A DNA stretch of 64,000 bases from Candidatus Phosphoribacter hodrii (GTDB lineage: Bacteria; Actinomycetota; Actinomycetes; Actinomycetales; Dermatophilaceae): NCBI GenBank assembly GCA_016707175.1, contig JADJIB010000001.1, forward strand, positions 620,001-684,000. The letters run 5' to 3'. The position numbers and the translations under genes are program-made. Shown here piece by piece: positions 8,541 through 16,528 of this stretch. How positions within the stretch are numbered: position 1 is the first letter of the stretch; every line of letters starts with the position of its first letter. The notes beneath the pieces were generated by a model that was not told where the DNA came from, made no database searches, and saw only the letters and a list, made by a program, of their open reading frames with translations.

Positions 8541-10040
8541 CTACTTGTTCTGCGGGAAGCCGAGGTTGAGGCCGCCGTGGCTGGGGTCGAGCCAGCGCTG
8601 GGTGACCGCCTTGGTGCGGGTGTAGAAGTGCACGCCCTCCATGCCGTGGGCGTGGCTGTCGCCGAAGAGCGATGCCTTCCACCCGCCGAAGGAGTAGTAG
8701 GCCATCGGGACGGGGATGGGCACGTTAATGCCGATCATGCCCACCTGGACCTCGTTCTGGAACCGCCGCGCGGCGCCGCCGTCGTTGGTGAAGATCGCGG
8801 TGCCGTTGCCGTAGAGGCTGGAGTTGATGAGCTCCAGGCCCTCGTCATAGGACTCCACGCGCACGACCGACAAGACCGGCCCGAAGATCTCGTCGGTGTA
8901 GATCGACATGTCGGTGCTGACCTTGTCGAACAGGGTTGGGCCGACGAAGAAGCCGTCAGCACCCCCGTGGAACTCGGTCTCACGCCCGTCGACGACCAGC
9001 TCGGCCCCGGCGCCGACCCCGGCCTCGATGTAGCCGACGATTCGGTCGCGGGCGACACCGGTGACGATCGGACCCATGTCGCAGCCCATCGAGCCGTCGC
9101 CGGTCTTGAGGGTGGCCATCCGCTCGGAGATCTTCGCGATGAGTTCGTCGGCGATCGAGTCGACGGCCAAGAGCACCGAGATCGCCATGCAGCGCTCGCC
9201 GGCCGAGCCGAAGCCGGCGTTGACCGCGGCGTCGGCCGCCAGGTCGAGGTCGGCGTCGGGCAGCACGAGCATGTGGTTCTTGGCGCCGCCGAGGGCCTGG
9301 ACCCGCTTGCCGTTGGCCGTGCCCTTCTCGTAGACATAGCGCGCGATGGGCGTGGAGCCGACGAACGAGATCGCCTTGACGGTGGTGTTGTCCAGGAGTG
9401 CGTCGACCGCCTCCTTGTCGCCATGGACGACGCTCATGACGCCGTCGGGCAGGCCAGCCTCGCGCCACAGCGCCGCCACCGCGTTGACCGCCGACGGGTC
9501 CTTCTCGGACGGCTTGATGACGACGGCGTTGCCGCAGGCGATGGCGATGGGCACGAACCACATCGGCACCATGGCCGGGAAGTTGAACGGCGAGATCACG
9601 CCGACGACCCCGAGCGGCTGCAGGATCGAGTAGGCGTCGACGTTGGTCGAGACGTTCTCGGAGAAGCCACCCTTGAGCAGGTGCGGGATGCCGCAGGCGA
9701 ACTCGGCGATCTCCAGACCACGGGTCACCTCGCCGATCGCGTCGGAGGTCACCTTGCCGTGCTCGGCGGTGATGAGCGCCCCGACGCGCTCCTTGTTGTC
9801 GTTGAGCAGCTGGCGGAAGGCGAACAGCACCTGGGTCCGCTTGGCCAGCGACGCCCGACCCCACTCGGCAGCGGCGACGGCAGCGTTAGCAACGACCTCG
9901 TCAACCAGTGCCTTCGACGCGAAGTCGACCTTGCCGGTCACCTCGCCGGTCGCCGGGTTGAAGACATCACCGGTCCGCTCGGCGGTCCCGTCCCATTCGG
10001 AATGCCCGATGAGATGGGTGATGCGGCGGGGGGTGCTCAT
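8541..10040 (-). CDS. iolA: CoA-acylating methylmalonate-semialdehyde dehydrogenase
   Basis: The enzyme turns malonate semialdehyde (or methylmalonate semialdehyde) plus CoA and NAD+ into acetyl-CoA or propionyl-CoA. It is the last step of inositol breakdown and also acts in valine catabolism (MmsA). The 499-residue aldehyde dehydrogenase has SPFNFPAMVPMW (near residue 147), VIKPSEKDPSA, GSTPIARYVYEKG and the catalytic Cys in GSAGERCMAIS (near residue 284). It is a single-gene unit with an IolR-type palindrome upstream and a hairpin terminator downstream. The gene itself holds no copy of the GTATGCCG word, unlike most neighbours. Confidence 0.92.
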   Translation of the reverse strand: MSTPRRITHLIGHSEWDGTAERTGDVFNPATGEVTGKVDFASKALVDEVVANAAVAAAEWGRASLAKRTQVLFAFRQLLNDNKERVGALITAEHGKVTSDAIGEVTRGLEIAEFACGIPHLLKGGFSENVSTNVDAYSILQPLGVVGVISPFNFPAMVPMWFVPIAIACGNAVVIKPSEKDPSAVNAVAALWREAGLPDGVMSVVHGDKEAVDALLDNTTVKAISFVGSTPIARYVYEKGTANGKRVQALGGAKNHMLVLPDADLDLAADAAVNAGFGSAGERCMAISVLLAVDSIADELIAKISERMATLKTGDGSMGCDMGPIVTGVARDRIVGYIEAGVGAGAELVVDGRETEFHGGADGFFVGPTLFDKVSTDMSIYTDEIFGPVLSVVRVESYDEGLELINSSLYGNGTAIFTNDGGAARRFQNEVQVGMIGINVPIPVPMAYYSFGGWKASLFGDSHAHGMEGVHFYTRTKAVTQRWLDPSHGGLNLGFPQNK

Positions 10041-10067
10041 GCGCGCTCCTTGGGTCGTGGTCTCATT

Positions 10068-10077
10068 TGTTCTAACA
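10068..10077. promoter_or_regulatory. IolR-type operator TGTTCTAACA before iolA
   Basis: This is a near-palindrome, one substitution from TGTCCTAACA, 28 bases upstream of the iolA ATG. It overlaps the likely -10 region (minus-strand TATGTT, 10080-10075). It belongs to the set of seven similar sites in the island. Confidence 0.7.
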
Positions 10078-10150
10078 TATTAACGTAAGACGAGGCTGGG
10101 CACCAGACTCGGATGGGACGGGACGGATCAGGAGCCCGACGCCGGACGAC

Positions 10151-11155
10151 TCACGCACCGGGGATCTCGGCCAGCGCCACCGGGCGGCCCTCGCGGCGGG
10201 AGATCCCACAGGCCTCGGCGACCCGGAACGCCTCCAGCGCGTCGGCCACCGTGCATCGGCTCGGCACCGCACCGGCTGCGACCTGGACGAACTCAGTCAT
10301 CTCCGCACGATAGGCCGCGGCGAACCGTTCGAGGAAGGACTGGTGCGCGGGACCCGCGGGGAACCTCGCACCCGGCTCGGCCGAGGTCATCGGGTAGCGG
10401 TCGTCCAGGCCTGCGGCGAGCGCGCCCAGCGAGCCGTGGACCTCCATCCGGATGTCGTGCCCGGCCCTGTTGTAGCGAGTCACCGACGTGACGACGAGGG
10501 TGTCGTCGTCGAGCGTGAGCAGCGCGGCTGCGGTGTCGACGTCTCCCGCCTCGGTGAAGAACTTCTGCCCCTTGTTGGCGCCCGCGGCATACACCTGCGC
10601 GACCTCGCGTCCCGTGACGAAGCGGATGACGTCGTAGTCGTGGATCGCCGCGTCGCGGAACAACCCACCGGACGTCGGGAGGTAGCCGGGGGGCGGCGGG
10701 CTCTGATCGTGCGTCGCGGCGCGGATCGTGTGGACGAAGCCCAACTCACCGGAGGCGATCGCGGCACGCAGGCGCCCGTATGCCGTGTCGAACCGCCGCT
10801 GGAAGCCCACCTGGATCGGGACTCCGGACGCGGCCTCGAGCCGCGCGAGCTCGATGGTCTCGTCGAGACTGGCCGCGACAGGCTTCTCGCAGAAGGTCGG
10901 GAGGCCCGCCCGCACGCCGGCGAGGAGGACCTCGGCATGGGTGTGGGTCGCCGAGGTGACGAGCAGGGCGTCGAGGTCTCGCCGCAGGAGGGCGTCGAGG
11001 TCAGGGGCGACCGTCGCACCGAGTTGGGACGCGACCGCGGCAGCCGCCGTCGCGGACGGGTCGAGCAGGACGAGGTCGGTGACGGTCGGGTCGGCTGCGA
11101 GGGTCTGTGCGTGGAACGAGCCGATCCGGCCCACGCCAACGATTCCGATGCGCAC
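10151..11155 (-). CDS. Gfo/Idh/MocA-family dehydrogenase (inositol or related cyclitol)
   Basis: This NAD(P)-dependent dehydrogenase has 334 residues. The N-terminal Rossmann motif is RIGIVGVGRIGSFHA, followed by FCEKPVAASLDE (EKP motif, near residue 92), QVGFQRRFDTAY and RDAAIHDYDVIRFVTGRE, which holds the family's Asp-His pair near residue 173. I chose the GTG at 11155 because it lies 4 bases after the iolB stop. The longer upstream frame is antisense-like and overlaps iolB. It is the last gene of the iolC-aldolase-iolB unit. Family members act on myo-, scyllo- or D-chiro-inositol. The exact substrate is not evident. Confidence 0.85.
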   Translation of the reverse strand: MRIGIVGVGRIGSFHAQTLAADPTVTDLVLLDPSATAAAAVASQLGATVAPDLDALLRRDLDALLVTSATHTHAEVLLAGVRAGLPTFCEKPVAASLDETIELARLEAASGVPIQVGFQRRFDTAYGRLRAAIASGELGFVHTIRAATHDQSPPPPGYLPTSGGLFRDAAIHDYDVIRFVTGREVAQVYAAGANKGQKFFTEAGDVDTAAALLTLDDDTLVVTSVTRYNRAGHDIRMEVHGSLGALAAGLDDRYPMTSAEPGARFPAGPAHQSFLERFAAAYRAEMTEFVQVAAGAVPSRCTVADALEAFRVAEACGISRREGRPVALAEIPGA

Positions 11156-11159
11156 GGCG

Positions 11160-12041
11160 TCAGGGCACCTGCGTGAAGGGCAGCCGCGCGTCCACCGGTG
11201 CGTCGACCCACGCGCCCCGGACCCAGGCGTGTGCGGGGTCGTCGCAGATGAGCCAGGCCCGCGTCTCGCCGGGGCCGGCCATGACGTTGAGGTAGTAGAG
11301 GTCGTAGCCGGGCGGCGCCATCGCCGGGCCATGCCAGCCGTGCGGAATGAGGACGACGTCGCCCGAGCGCACCTCGGCCAGGGTGTCGATCGGCGCGGAC
11401 TCGGTGCCGTAGTTGCGCAGATAGGCGATCCCCGCCGCGCTCCCGTCACCACCCTCGCGCTGAACCTCGACGTAGTAGATCTCCTCAAGCGCCGACTCGA
11501 CGCCGTCACGGTCCTCGTCGTGCTTGTGGGGCGGATAGGACGACCAGTTGCCAGCCGGGGTGATGACCTCGCAGGCAATGATCGAATCAGCCTCCAGCAC
11601 ACCGGGAGTCCCGAAGTTCTGAACCTGACGGGAGGAACTCCCGGTCCCCCGCATCTCGACGGGGACCTGGGAACTGTCCACGCGGCATACCGGGAAGGCG
11701 CGGCTGGCCTTGGCGAAGGGGAAGGCGATCCGGCCCCCGTCCGTGCTCGTCACGGTGAACCGCGAATCGCGCGGGACGTAGACCAGGTCGGTCGGGCCGG
11801 CGAAGACGTGGGCCCGGCCGGTGAGGAAGTAGACCCGCTCGCCGACCTCCACGACCGCCGAGCCACCGGAGAGGGGCAGGACGATCCACTCGCAGTCACC
11901 GGTGTCGACGGTGCGTGACTCGCCGGCGGCGAGGGTCACGGCATACAGGCCGGTGTGCGACCACCCGGGGTCGCCGGGGGCGATGCGGACGTCGAACTCG
12001 GCGTCGCCGCTGGAGCCGGCGGGCCGCAACCAATCACTCAT
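11160..12041 (-). CDS. iolB: 5-deoxy-glucuronate isomerase
   Basis: IolB converts 5-deoxyglucuronate, the product of IolD, to 5-keto-2-deoxygluconate, the substrate of IolC. The 293-residue bicupin begins MSDWLRPAG at 12041, where the start overlaps the upstream stop (ATGA). Family signatures include TGDCEWIVLPLSG, the second-cupin metal motif SSYPPHKHDEDRDG (near residue 175) with a later EEIYYVE, and IPHGWHGPAMAPPGYDLYYLNVM. It sits in the middle of the iolC-aldolase-iolB-dehydrogenase unit. Two copies of the GTATGCCG word fall inside it. Confidence 0.93.
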   Translation of the reverse strand: MSDWLRPAGSSGDAEFDVRIAPGDPGWSHTGLYAVTLAAGESRTVDTGDCEWIVLPLSGGSAVVEVGERVYFLTGRAHVFAGPTDLVYVPRDSRFTVTSTDGGRIAFPFAKASRAFPVCRVDSSQVPVEMRGTGSSSRQVQNFGTPGVLEADSIIACEVITPAGNWSSYPPHKHDEDRDGVESALEEIYYVEVQREGGDGSAAGIAYLRNYGTESAPIDTLAEVRSGDVVLIPHGWHGPAMAPPGYDLYYLNVMAGPGETRAWLICDDPAHAWVRGAWVDAPVDARLPFTQVP

Positions 12042-12928
12042 CGAGCGCCTCCGTGGACGAGATCGGCGGCGACATCGACCGCTGCCGCGACGTCGCCCCC
12101 CGGTGGATAGAGCAGGGCGCGGCCGACGACGAGGCCCACCGCGGGCGGACAGGCCAGGGCCCGACCCCAGGTCGCGTAGGTCTGCGCGGGCTCGTTGGTC
12201 GGGTCGCCGCCGAGCAGGAGTGTCGGCAGGGTCGTCGAGTCGAGGACCCGCTCCATCTCGGGCACGACCGGCAGTTTGAGCCAGGTGTGGGCGCTCGTTG
12301 CGCCGAGGCCGGAGGCGATCGCGACGGAGGTGATCACGGAGTCGGGGTCCAGGAGGTTGCGCACCCAACCGTCGGCGCTGCGGCTGGAGAGGAAGGGCTC
12401 GACGAGGGCGATCTTGCCTCGCTCGGCGAGATCGGTGACCGCCCGGCCGCAGGCCTCCAGCGTCGGCGCCGTTGCGGGGTCGTCGTAGGCGACGCGGGCG
12501 AGCATCTTGCCCCCGTCCAGACCCAGCCGCTCAATGGTCGCCGCGTCGTATGCCGTGAACCGGTCGTCGAGCTCGAACACCGCCCCCTGCAGGCCCGCTC
12601 GGTTCATCGACCCGTAGACGAGGAGGCCGTCGAGCAGCCCCGCGAGCAGCAGGTCTTCGAGGATGTCGGGGGTGCCGAGCACTCCGTCGACGCCCGGCCT
12701 GGAGACGGCAATCGCCAAGCGCTGCAACAGATCTGAGCGGGATGCCATGGCGCGCCGGTCGTCACGGACGCCCAGGGCTCCACGCGCCGGATGGTCGGCG
12801 GCGATGACGAGCAACCGACCATCGGCGGGCACGGCACCGGCGCGCCGCGCCGCCCACGCCGCAGGTATGCCGTCCGGCTCCAGCATCCGCCGGCGCATCA
12901 CCGAGGCCAGGTCGAGGGGCGGCGTCAC
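12038..12928 (-). CDS. Class I aldolase-like (beta/alpha)8 protein of the Cgl0158 type, candidate DKGP aldolase
   Basis: The 296-residue protein looks like a DeoC/LacD-type barrel. It has LLVIAADHPARGALGV (Asp-His after strand 1, near residue 45), GVLGTPDILEDLL, GLDGGKMLARVAYDD with a candidate Schiff-base Lys, KIALVEPFLSSR and TWLKLPVVPEM (a second candidate Lys). Proteins of this type are regularly found in actinobacterial inositol clusters. Splitting of 2-deoxy-5-keto-gluconate 6-phosphate into DHAP and malonate semialdehyde, the IolJ step, is otherwise unassigned here, so that role is a reasonable inference. The GTG at 12928 overlaps the iolC stop by 4 bases, suggesting translational coupling. 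Confidence 0.72.
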   Translation of the reverse strand: MTPPLDLASVMRRRMLEPDGIPAAWAARRAGAVPADGRLLVIAADHPARGALGVRDDRRAMASRSDLLQRLAIAVSRPGVDGVLGTPDILEDLLLAGLLDGLLVYGSMNRAGLQGAVFELDDRFTAYDAATIERLGLDGGKMLARVAYDDPATAPTLEACGRAVTDLAERGKIALVEPFLSSRSADGWVRNLLDPDSVITSVAIASGLGATSAHTWLKLPVVPEMERVLDSTTLPTLLLGGDPTNEPAQTYATWGRALACPPAVGLVVGRALLYPPGGDVAAAVDVAADLVHGGAR

Positions 12929-13884
12929 GACCGACCCGCTCGGGCCTGCAGTGCCCGGACCTCGGCCTCGTCGGGCATCGCTGTCGCACACTCGAGCCGG
13001 CCCGCGACATGGGCACCCGCGGCGCTCGCGAAGGAGATGGTCTCGGCCAGGTCCCAGCCGTTGAGCAGGCCGTGGCAGACGGCACCGCCGAACGCGTCAC
13101 CTGCTCCGAGCCCGTTGACGACCTCCACCCAGACCGGAGGTGCCTCAACCCGCTCGTCGGCGGTCATCGCGAGAACGCCCTTGGGTCCTTGCTTGACGAT
13201 CGCCAGATCGACCCCGCGGTCGAGCAGGGCGCGGGCCGCGCGGTCGGGGTCGGTCTCTCCGACCGCCACTCGGCATTCCTCGAGGTTGCCGATGGCCACC
13301 GTCGATTGCTCAAGCGCGTCGCTAGCCGCGCGACTCGCATCAGACTCGTGGACCCAGAACATCGGCCGGTAGTCGAGGTCGAGGACGGTGTGCGCCGTGC
13401 GTCCGCGCAGGTGCCACGCGGTCGCGTGGGCCGTCCGGCTTGGCTCTGCCGAGAGGCCGGTGAGCGTCGTCCAGAAGACCCGACTGTCGGCCACCGCCAC
13501 CGGCGGGATCTGTTCGGGGGCGACGCGAAGGTCAGGGGCCTGCGGGTATCGGTAGAAGTAGAGCGGGAAATGGTCCGGCGGGAAGATCTCGCAGAAGGTC
13601 ACCGGGGTGGGCAGCCACGGGTCGATCCCGAGGTAGTCGGTGTTGACACCCAGGTCGCCCAGGGCCGTCGCGACGAACCGACCGAAGGGGTCGTCGCCGG
13701 TGCGGCTGATGATCGCTGCCGAGTGACCGTAGCGAGCGGCCGCCACAGCGACGTTGCCGGCACTGCCACCGAGGAACTTCCCGAAGGTGCGGACGTCTTC
13801 CAGACCGACTCCGACCTCCATGGGGTAAAGGTCGACACCGACCCTTCCGATGCACAACACGTCGAAGGACGGGCCGGCCATCAT
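12925..13884 (-). CDS. iolC: 5-dehydro-2-deoxygluconokinase (PfkB family)
   Basis: IolC phosphorylates 5-keto-2-deoxygluconate at C6 using ATP. The 319-residue ribokinase-family protein has the N-terminal FDVLCIGRVGVDLYP, the substrate loop FGKFLGGSAGNVAVAAARYG (near residue 40) and the PfkB anion-hole/catalytic motif NGLGAGDAFGGA, with the catalytic Asp near residue 260. The ATG at 13884 has AGGAGG 7 bases upstream. The frame is open further upstream without family similarity. It is the first gene of a four-gene unit (aldolase, iolB, dehydrogenase follow with overlaps). It is divergent from iolR, with which it shares a 148-base control region. Confidence 0.93.
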   Translation of the reverse strand: MMAGPSFDVLCIGRVGVDLYPMEVGVGLEDVRTFGKFLGGSAGNVAVAAARYGHSAAIISRTGDDPFGRFVATALGDLGVNTDYLGIDPWLPTPVTFCEIFPPDHFPLYFYRYPQAPDLRVAPEQIPPVAVADSRVFWTTLTGLSAEPSRTAHATAWHLRGRTAHTVLDLDYRPMFWVHESDASRAASDALEQSTVAIGNLEECRVAVGETDPDRAARALLDRGVDLAIVKQGPKGVLAMTADERVEAPPVWVEVVNGLGAGDAFGGAVCHGLLNGWDLAETISFASAAGAHVAGRLECATAMPDEAEVRALQARAGRS

Positions 13885-13975
13885 CGGGTCCACCTCCTGG
13901 GCTGTCGTTGTCGCTGGGTGCGTCGCTGCGCTGGCTTTCCCAGGGTGCCGGACCGACCCCTGCGTTGTCAATGTT

Positions 13976-14019
13976 TGTTAGGACAATTGCTGATCCACGA
14001 CAAAACACTGTTCCTGACA
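13976..14019. promoter_or_regulatory. Two IolR-type operators in the iolC/iolR divergent region
   Basis: TGTTAGGACA (13976-13985) and GTTCCTGACA (14010-14019) are 34 bases apart start to start, about three helical turns. The second abuts the probable iolR -10 box TATGCT (14020-14025), which is 7 bases before the GTG at 14033. This arrangement fits autorepression and repression of iolC. A TTGACA (13970-13965, minus) could be the iolC -35. Confidence 0.7.
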
Positions 14020-14032
14020 TATGCTCGGTTTC

Positions 14033-14770
14033 GTGCACCAGATCCCCGTGATGATCGACCGGGCGAGCCCCGTCCCGCTCTATCACCAGCTCGCCGAGCA
14101 GCTCACCGCTGCCGTCGAGGACGGCACGTTGCAGCCGGGCGATCCGTTCGAGAACGAGCTCGCCCTCGCCGATCGGCTGGATCTCTCTCGGCCGACGGTT
14201 CGCCGGGCGATCGCCGAGTTGGTGTCGCGCGGGTTGTTGGTGCGGCGCCGCGGCGTCGGGACGGCCGTGGCCAGCGAGGTCATCCACCGCCGCGACGAGC
14301 TCACGAGCCTGTTCGAAGACATGGAGCGCAAGGGCAAGCGTCCCATCACGCGAGTGCTGGACATCGACCGCCACTCGGTCACCCCCCGGGCTGCGGCGGC
14401 TTTGAACCTGCCGCAGGACACGCCGCTGTTCTATGTCGAGCGGTTGCGCCTGGCGGGCGACATCCCCACGGCGCTCATGCACAACTGGCTCCCGCCGCAG
14501 TTCGCCGACATCACCGAGGAGGAGCTCGCCTCCGGCAGTCTGTATGCCGTGTTGCGGGCTCGCGGGGTCCGCCCCGTCGTCGCCCACCAGACGATCGGGG
14601 CCCGCCGTCCGCGAAGCGCCGAACGCAAGCGGCTGGACCTGGCGCCGGGCGACCCACTGCTGACGATGACCCGTCGCGCCTACGACGCGGCCGGCACGGC
14701 GATCGAATTTGGTGACCACTGCTACCGGTTCGATCAGTACGCGTTTGATGTCACCGTTCACGAGCGCTGA
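14033..14770 (+). CDS. iolR: GntR-family (HutC subfamily) regulator of inositol catabolism
   Basis: This is a DNA-binding repressor, by homology to actinobacterial IolR. The 245-residue protein has an N-terminal winged helix (ASPVPLYHQLAEQLTAAVEDG, then LADRLDLSRPTVRRAIAELVSRGLLVRRRGVGT) and a C-terminal UTRA ligand-binding domain ending FGDHCYRFDQYAFDV. I chose GTG 14033 because TATGCT stands 7 bases upstream, the spacing of a leaderless transcript. An ATG at 14021 is possible but would overlap the -10 box. It lies between the divergent operons it probably controls. The likely effector is an inositol catabolic intermediate (inference). Confidence 0.88.
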   Translation: MHQIPVMIDRASPVPLYHQLAEQLTAAVEDGTLQPGDPFENELALADRLDLSRPTVRRAIAELVSRGLLVRRRGVGTAVASEVIHRRDELTSLFEDMERKGKRPITRVLDIDRHSVTPRAAAALNLPQDTPLFYVERLRLAGDIPTALMHNWLPPQFADITEEELASGSLYAVLRARGVRPVVAHQTIGARRPRSAERKRLDLAPGDPLLTMTRRAYDAAGTAIEFGDHCYRFDQYAFDVTVHER

Positions 14771-14823
14771 GTCACGAGCGCTAGTTCAAAGTGGGGATGG
14801 CGCTTCGGGCGCACTGGCGCTAA

Positions 14824-14833
14824 TGTCCTGACA
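14824..14833. promoter_or_regulatory. IolR-type operator TGTCCTGACA before the iolH remnant
   Basis: This site is identical to 6290-6299. It lies 31 bases before the start codon of the truncated iolH. That the operator is intact although the gene is damaged suggests the loss is recent. Confidence 0.7.
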
Positions 14834-14864
14834 TAGTGACGTCAGGCTCGCCAGAGGAGGCACC

Positions 14865-15209
14865 ATGAAGATCGCCCAGGATCCGACTCCGTTCCACCAC
14901 GACTACCGCCTGCTCGACTTCCCGCGGGTGGTGGCCGACCTCGGCTACGAGCACATCCAACTGACCCCGCACCGCGACCTCATCCCGTTCTTCCGCCACC
15001 CGAAGGCCGACGACGCCCTGGTGCGCGCCTTCAAGAAGGCCTGCGACGACGCCGGCGTGGGCATCGCCTCGGTGCTTCCCGTGCAGCGCTGGTCCGGCCC
15101 GGACGAGGTCGCCCGCCGCGTCTTTGCCGAGGACGAGACGGCCGGCGACATGGCGCGCTTTCAGCTCGCGACGATGCAGAGCTACGTCGCCAAGCACCAC
15201 GCCGGCTGA
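14865..15209 (+). pseudogene. iolH: iolH-like gene with large internal deletion
   Basis: The 114-codon frame starts with a strong ribosome site (AGAGGAGG) and a near-perfect IolH N-terminus: MKIAQDPTPFHH, VVADLGYEHIQLTPHRD, RWSGPDE. Family members are xylose-isomerase-like TIM barrels of roughly 290 residues. Here residue 85 or so is joined directly to FAEDETAGDMARFQLATMQSY, which matches the C-terminal tail of IolH as I recall it. About 170 central residues, including the metal ligands, are therefore missing but the frame is kept. The product cannot be an active barrel. A tiny residual function cannot be excluded. IolE at 7401 may make it dispensable. Confidence 0.75.
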
Positions 15210-15259
15210 CCTGCTCGCACCGCACAGCGGTCCATCCTCGCGCTAACAATTTGCGAGAA

Positions 15260-15305
15260 TGTTAGGACAAGCTATTGACACGGCAGGCAGGGCGAGAGCT
15301 AGTCT
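15260..15305 (+). promoter_or_regulatory. Promoter and IolR-type operator of the transaldolase-iolD unit
   Basis: TGTTAGGACA (15260-15269) lies just upstream of a TTGACA -35 (15275-15280). A -10 candidate TAGTCT follows at 15300-15305 with a long 19-base spacer. The gene start is at 15395. Confidence 0.6.
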
Positions 15306-15394
15306 CGACTCACCAGCCGCGAGCTTCACCAGCACCGAGTTCGCCGCGACACCGCTGTCTCGGACCACCAGCGCCGCCCGCCCCGGAGGAACCC

Positions 15395-16465
15395 ATGTCA
15401 GACAACGCATCGCCACTGCAGACGATGACCCAGACGACGACCACCGCGCTCTGGAACGACTCGGCCGACCCACGCGAGCTCGCCCAGTCCATCGAGTGGG
15501 GGGCCGTCGGGGCCACGTGTAACCCGGTCATCGCGGTCACCTGCGTGAAGGCCGACCTGCCCCGCTGGTCGGCCCGGATGCTGGAGATCGCCGAACAGCG
15601 CCCGACCGCGTCTGAGTCGCAGATCGGGTGGCAGGTCGTCGAAGAAATCTCCATCGAGGCGGCCAGGCTGCTCGAACCGGCCTTCGAGAAGTTCAAGGGC
15701 CACAACGGTCGGCTCTCGATGCAGACCGACCCGCGGCTGCACCGCGACGCGGTTGCTCTGGCCGACCAAGCCGAGCGGTTCTCCACCCTGGCGCCCAACG
15801 TCATTGTCAAGATTCCCGCGACCCACAAGGGAATTGCCGCCATCGAGGATGCCACGGCACGCGGCGTCAGCATGAACGTCACCGTGTCCTTCACCGTCCC
15901 ACAGGCCGTCGCGGCGGCCGAGGCGATCGAGCGCGGGTTGGCTGCCCGGGAGGCGGCGGGCCACGACGTGTCGCACATGGGCCCCGTCGTGACGATCATG
16001 GTCGGGCGCCTGGACGACTGGCTCAAGGACGTCGTCAAGCGGGACGGGATCGACATCGACCCCAGCTACCTCGAGTGGGCCGGGGTCGCGGCCTTCAAGC
16101 ACGCCTACGCGATCTTCCAGGAGCGTGGCTTCCGGTCCCGGCTGCTCTCGGCGGCCTTCCGTAACCAGTTGCAGTGGAGCGAGTTTGTCGGCGGAGACGT
16201 CGTCATCTCCCCGCCGTTCGGCTGGCAGCAGAAGATCCAGGCCAGCGGCGCGGACGCGGCGCCCCGCATGGACATCCCGGTGGACCCGACCATTCTCGAC
16301 GCCCTCCTGCAGATCCCGGAGTTCCGTCGCGCCTACGAGCCCGACGGCATGACGACGGAGGAGTTCGACGAGTTCGGCGCGACCCGCAAGACGCTGCGCC
16401 AGTTCCTCGCCGCTGACGAAGAACTCGACCACCTGGTCCGCGAGGTCATCCTCCCCGCCCCGTGA
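15395..16465 (+). CDS. Transaldolase-family protein in the inositol island
   Basis: Transaldolases form a Schiff base with a ketose donor and transfer a dihydroxyacetone unit. The 356-residue protein has TALWNDSADPRELA, GATCNPVIA (the Asn loop after strand 2), NVIVKIPATHKGIAAIEDA (Schiff-base Lys in VKIPAT, near residue 135) and MNVTVSFTVPQA. The ATG at 15395 has CGGAGG at ribosome-site spacing. A frame open from 15275 adds an unrelated extension. It has its own IolR-type operator and precedes iolD by 63 bases. It is not part of the textbook inositol route. It may act as an alternative aldolase on the C6 keto-deoxy sugar acid phosphate or recycle triose. That role is inference. Confidence 0.8.
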   Translation: MSDNASPLQTMTQTTTTALWNDSADPRELAQSIEWGAVGATCNPVIAVTCVKADLPRWSARMLEIAEQRPTASESQIGWQVVEEISIEAARLLEPAFEKFKGHNGRLSMQTDPRLHRDAVALADQAERFSTLAPNVIVKIPATHKGIAAIEDATARGVSMNVTVSFTVPQAVAAAEAIERGLAAREAAGHDVSHMGPVVTIMVGRLDDWLKDVVKRDGIDIDPSYLEWAGVAAFKHAYAIFQERGFRSRLLSAAFRNQLQWSEFVGGDVVISPPFGWQQKIQASGADAAPRMDIPVDPTILDALLQIPEFRRAYEPDGMTTEEFDEFGATRKTLRQFLAADEELDHLVREVILPAP

Positions 16466-16528
16466 GGCGAGCCCGCGGCATACCCTCCGAATGAGCACCA
16501 CCCCGACCACGTGAGAAGGACGACGACC

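Noticed and set aside
8472..10088. A 538-codon plus-strand frame
   Set aside because: It is antisense to iolA with its conserved catalytic Cys. The composition is typical of a shadow frame.
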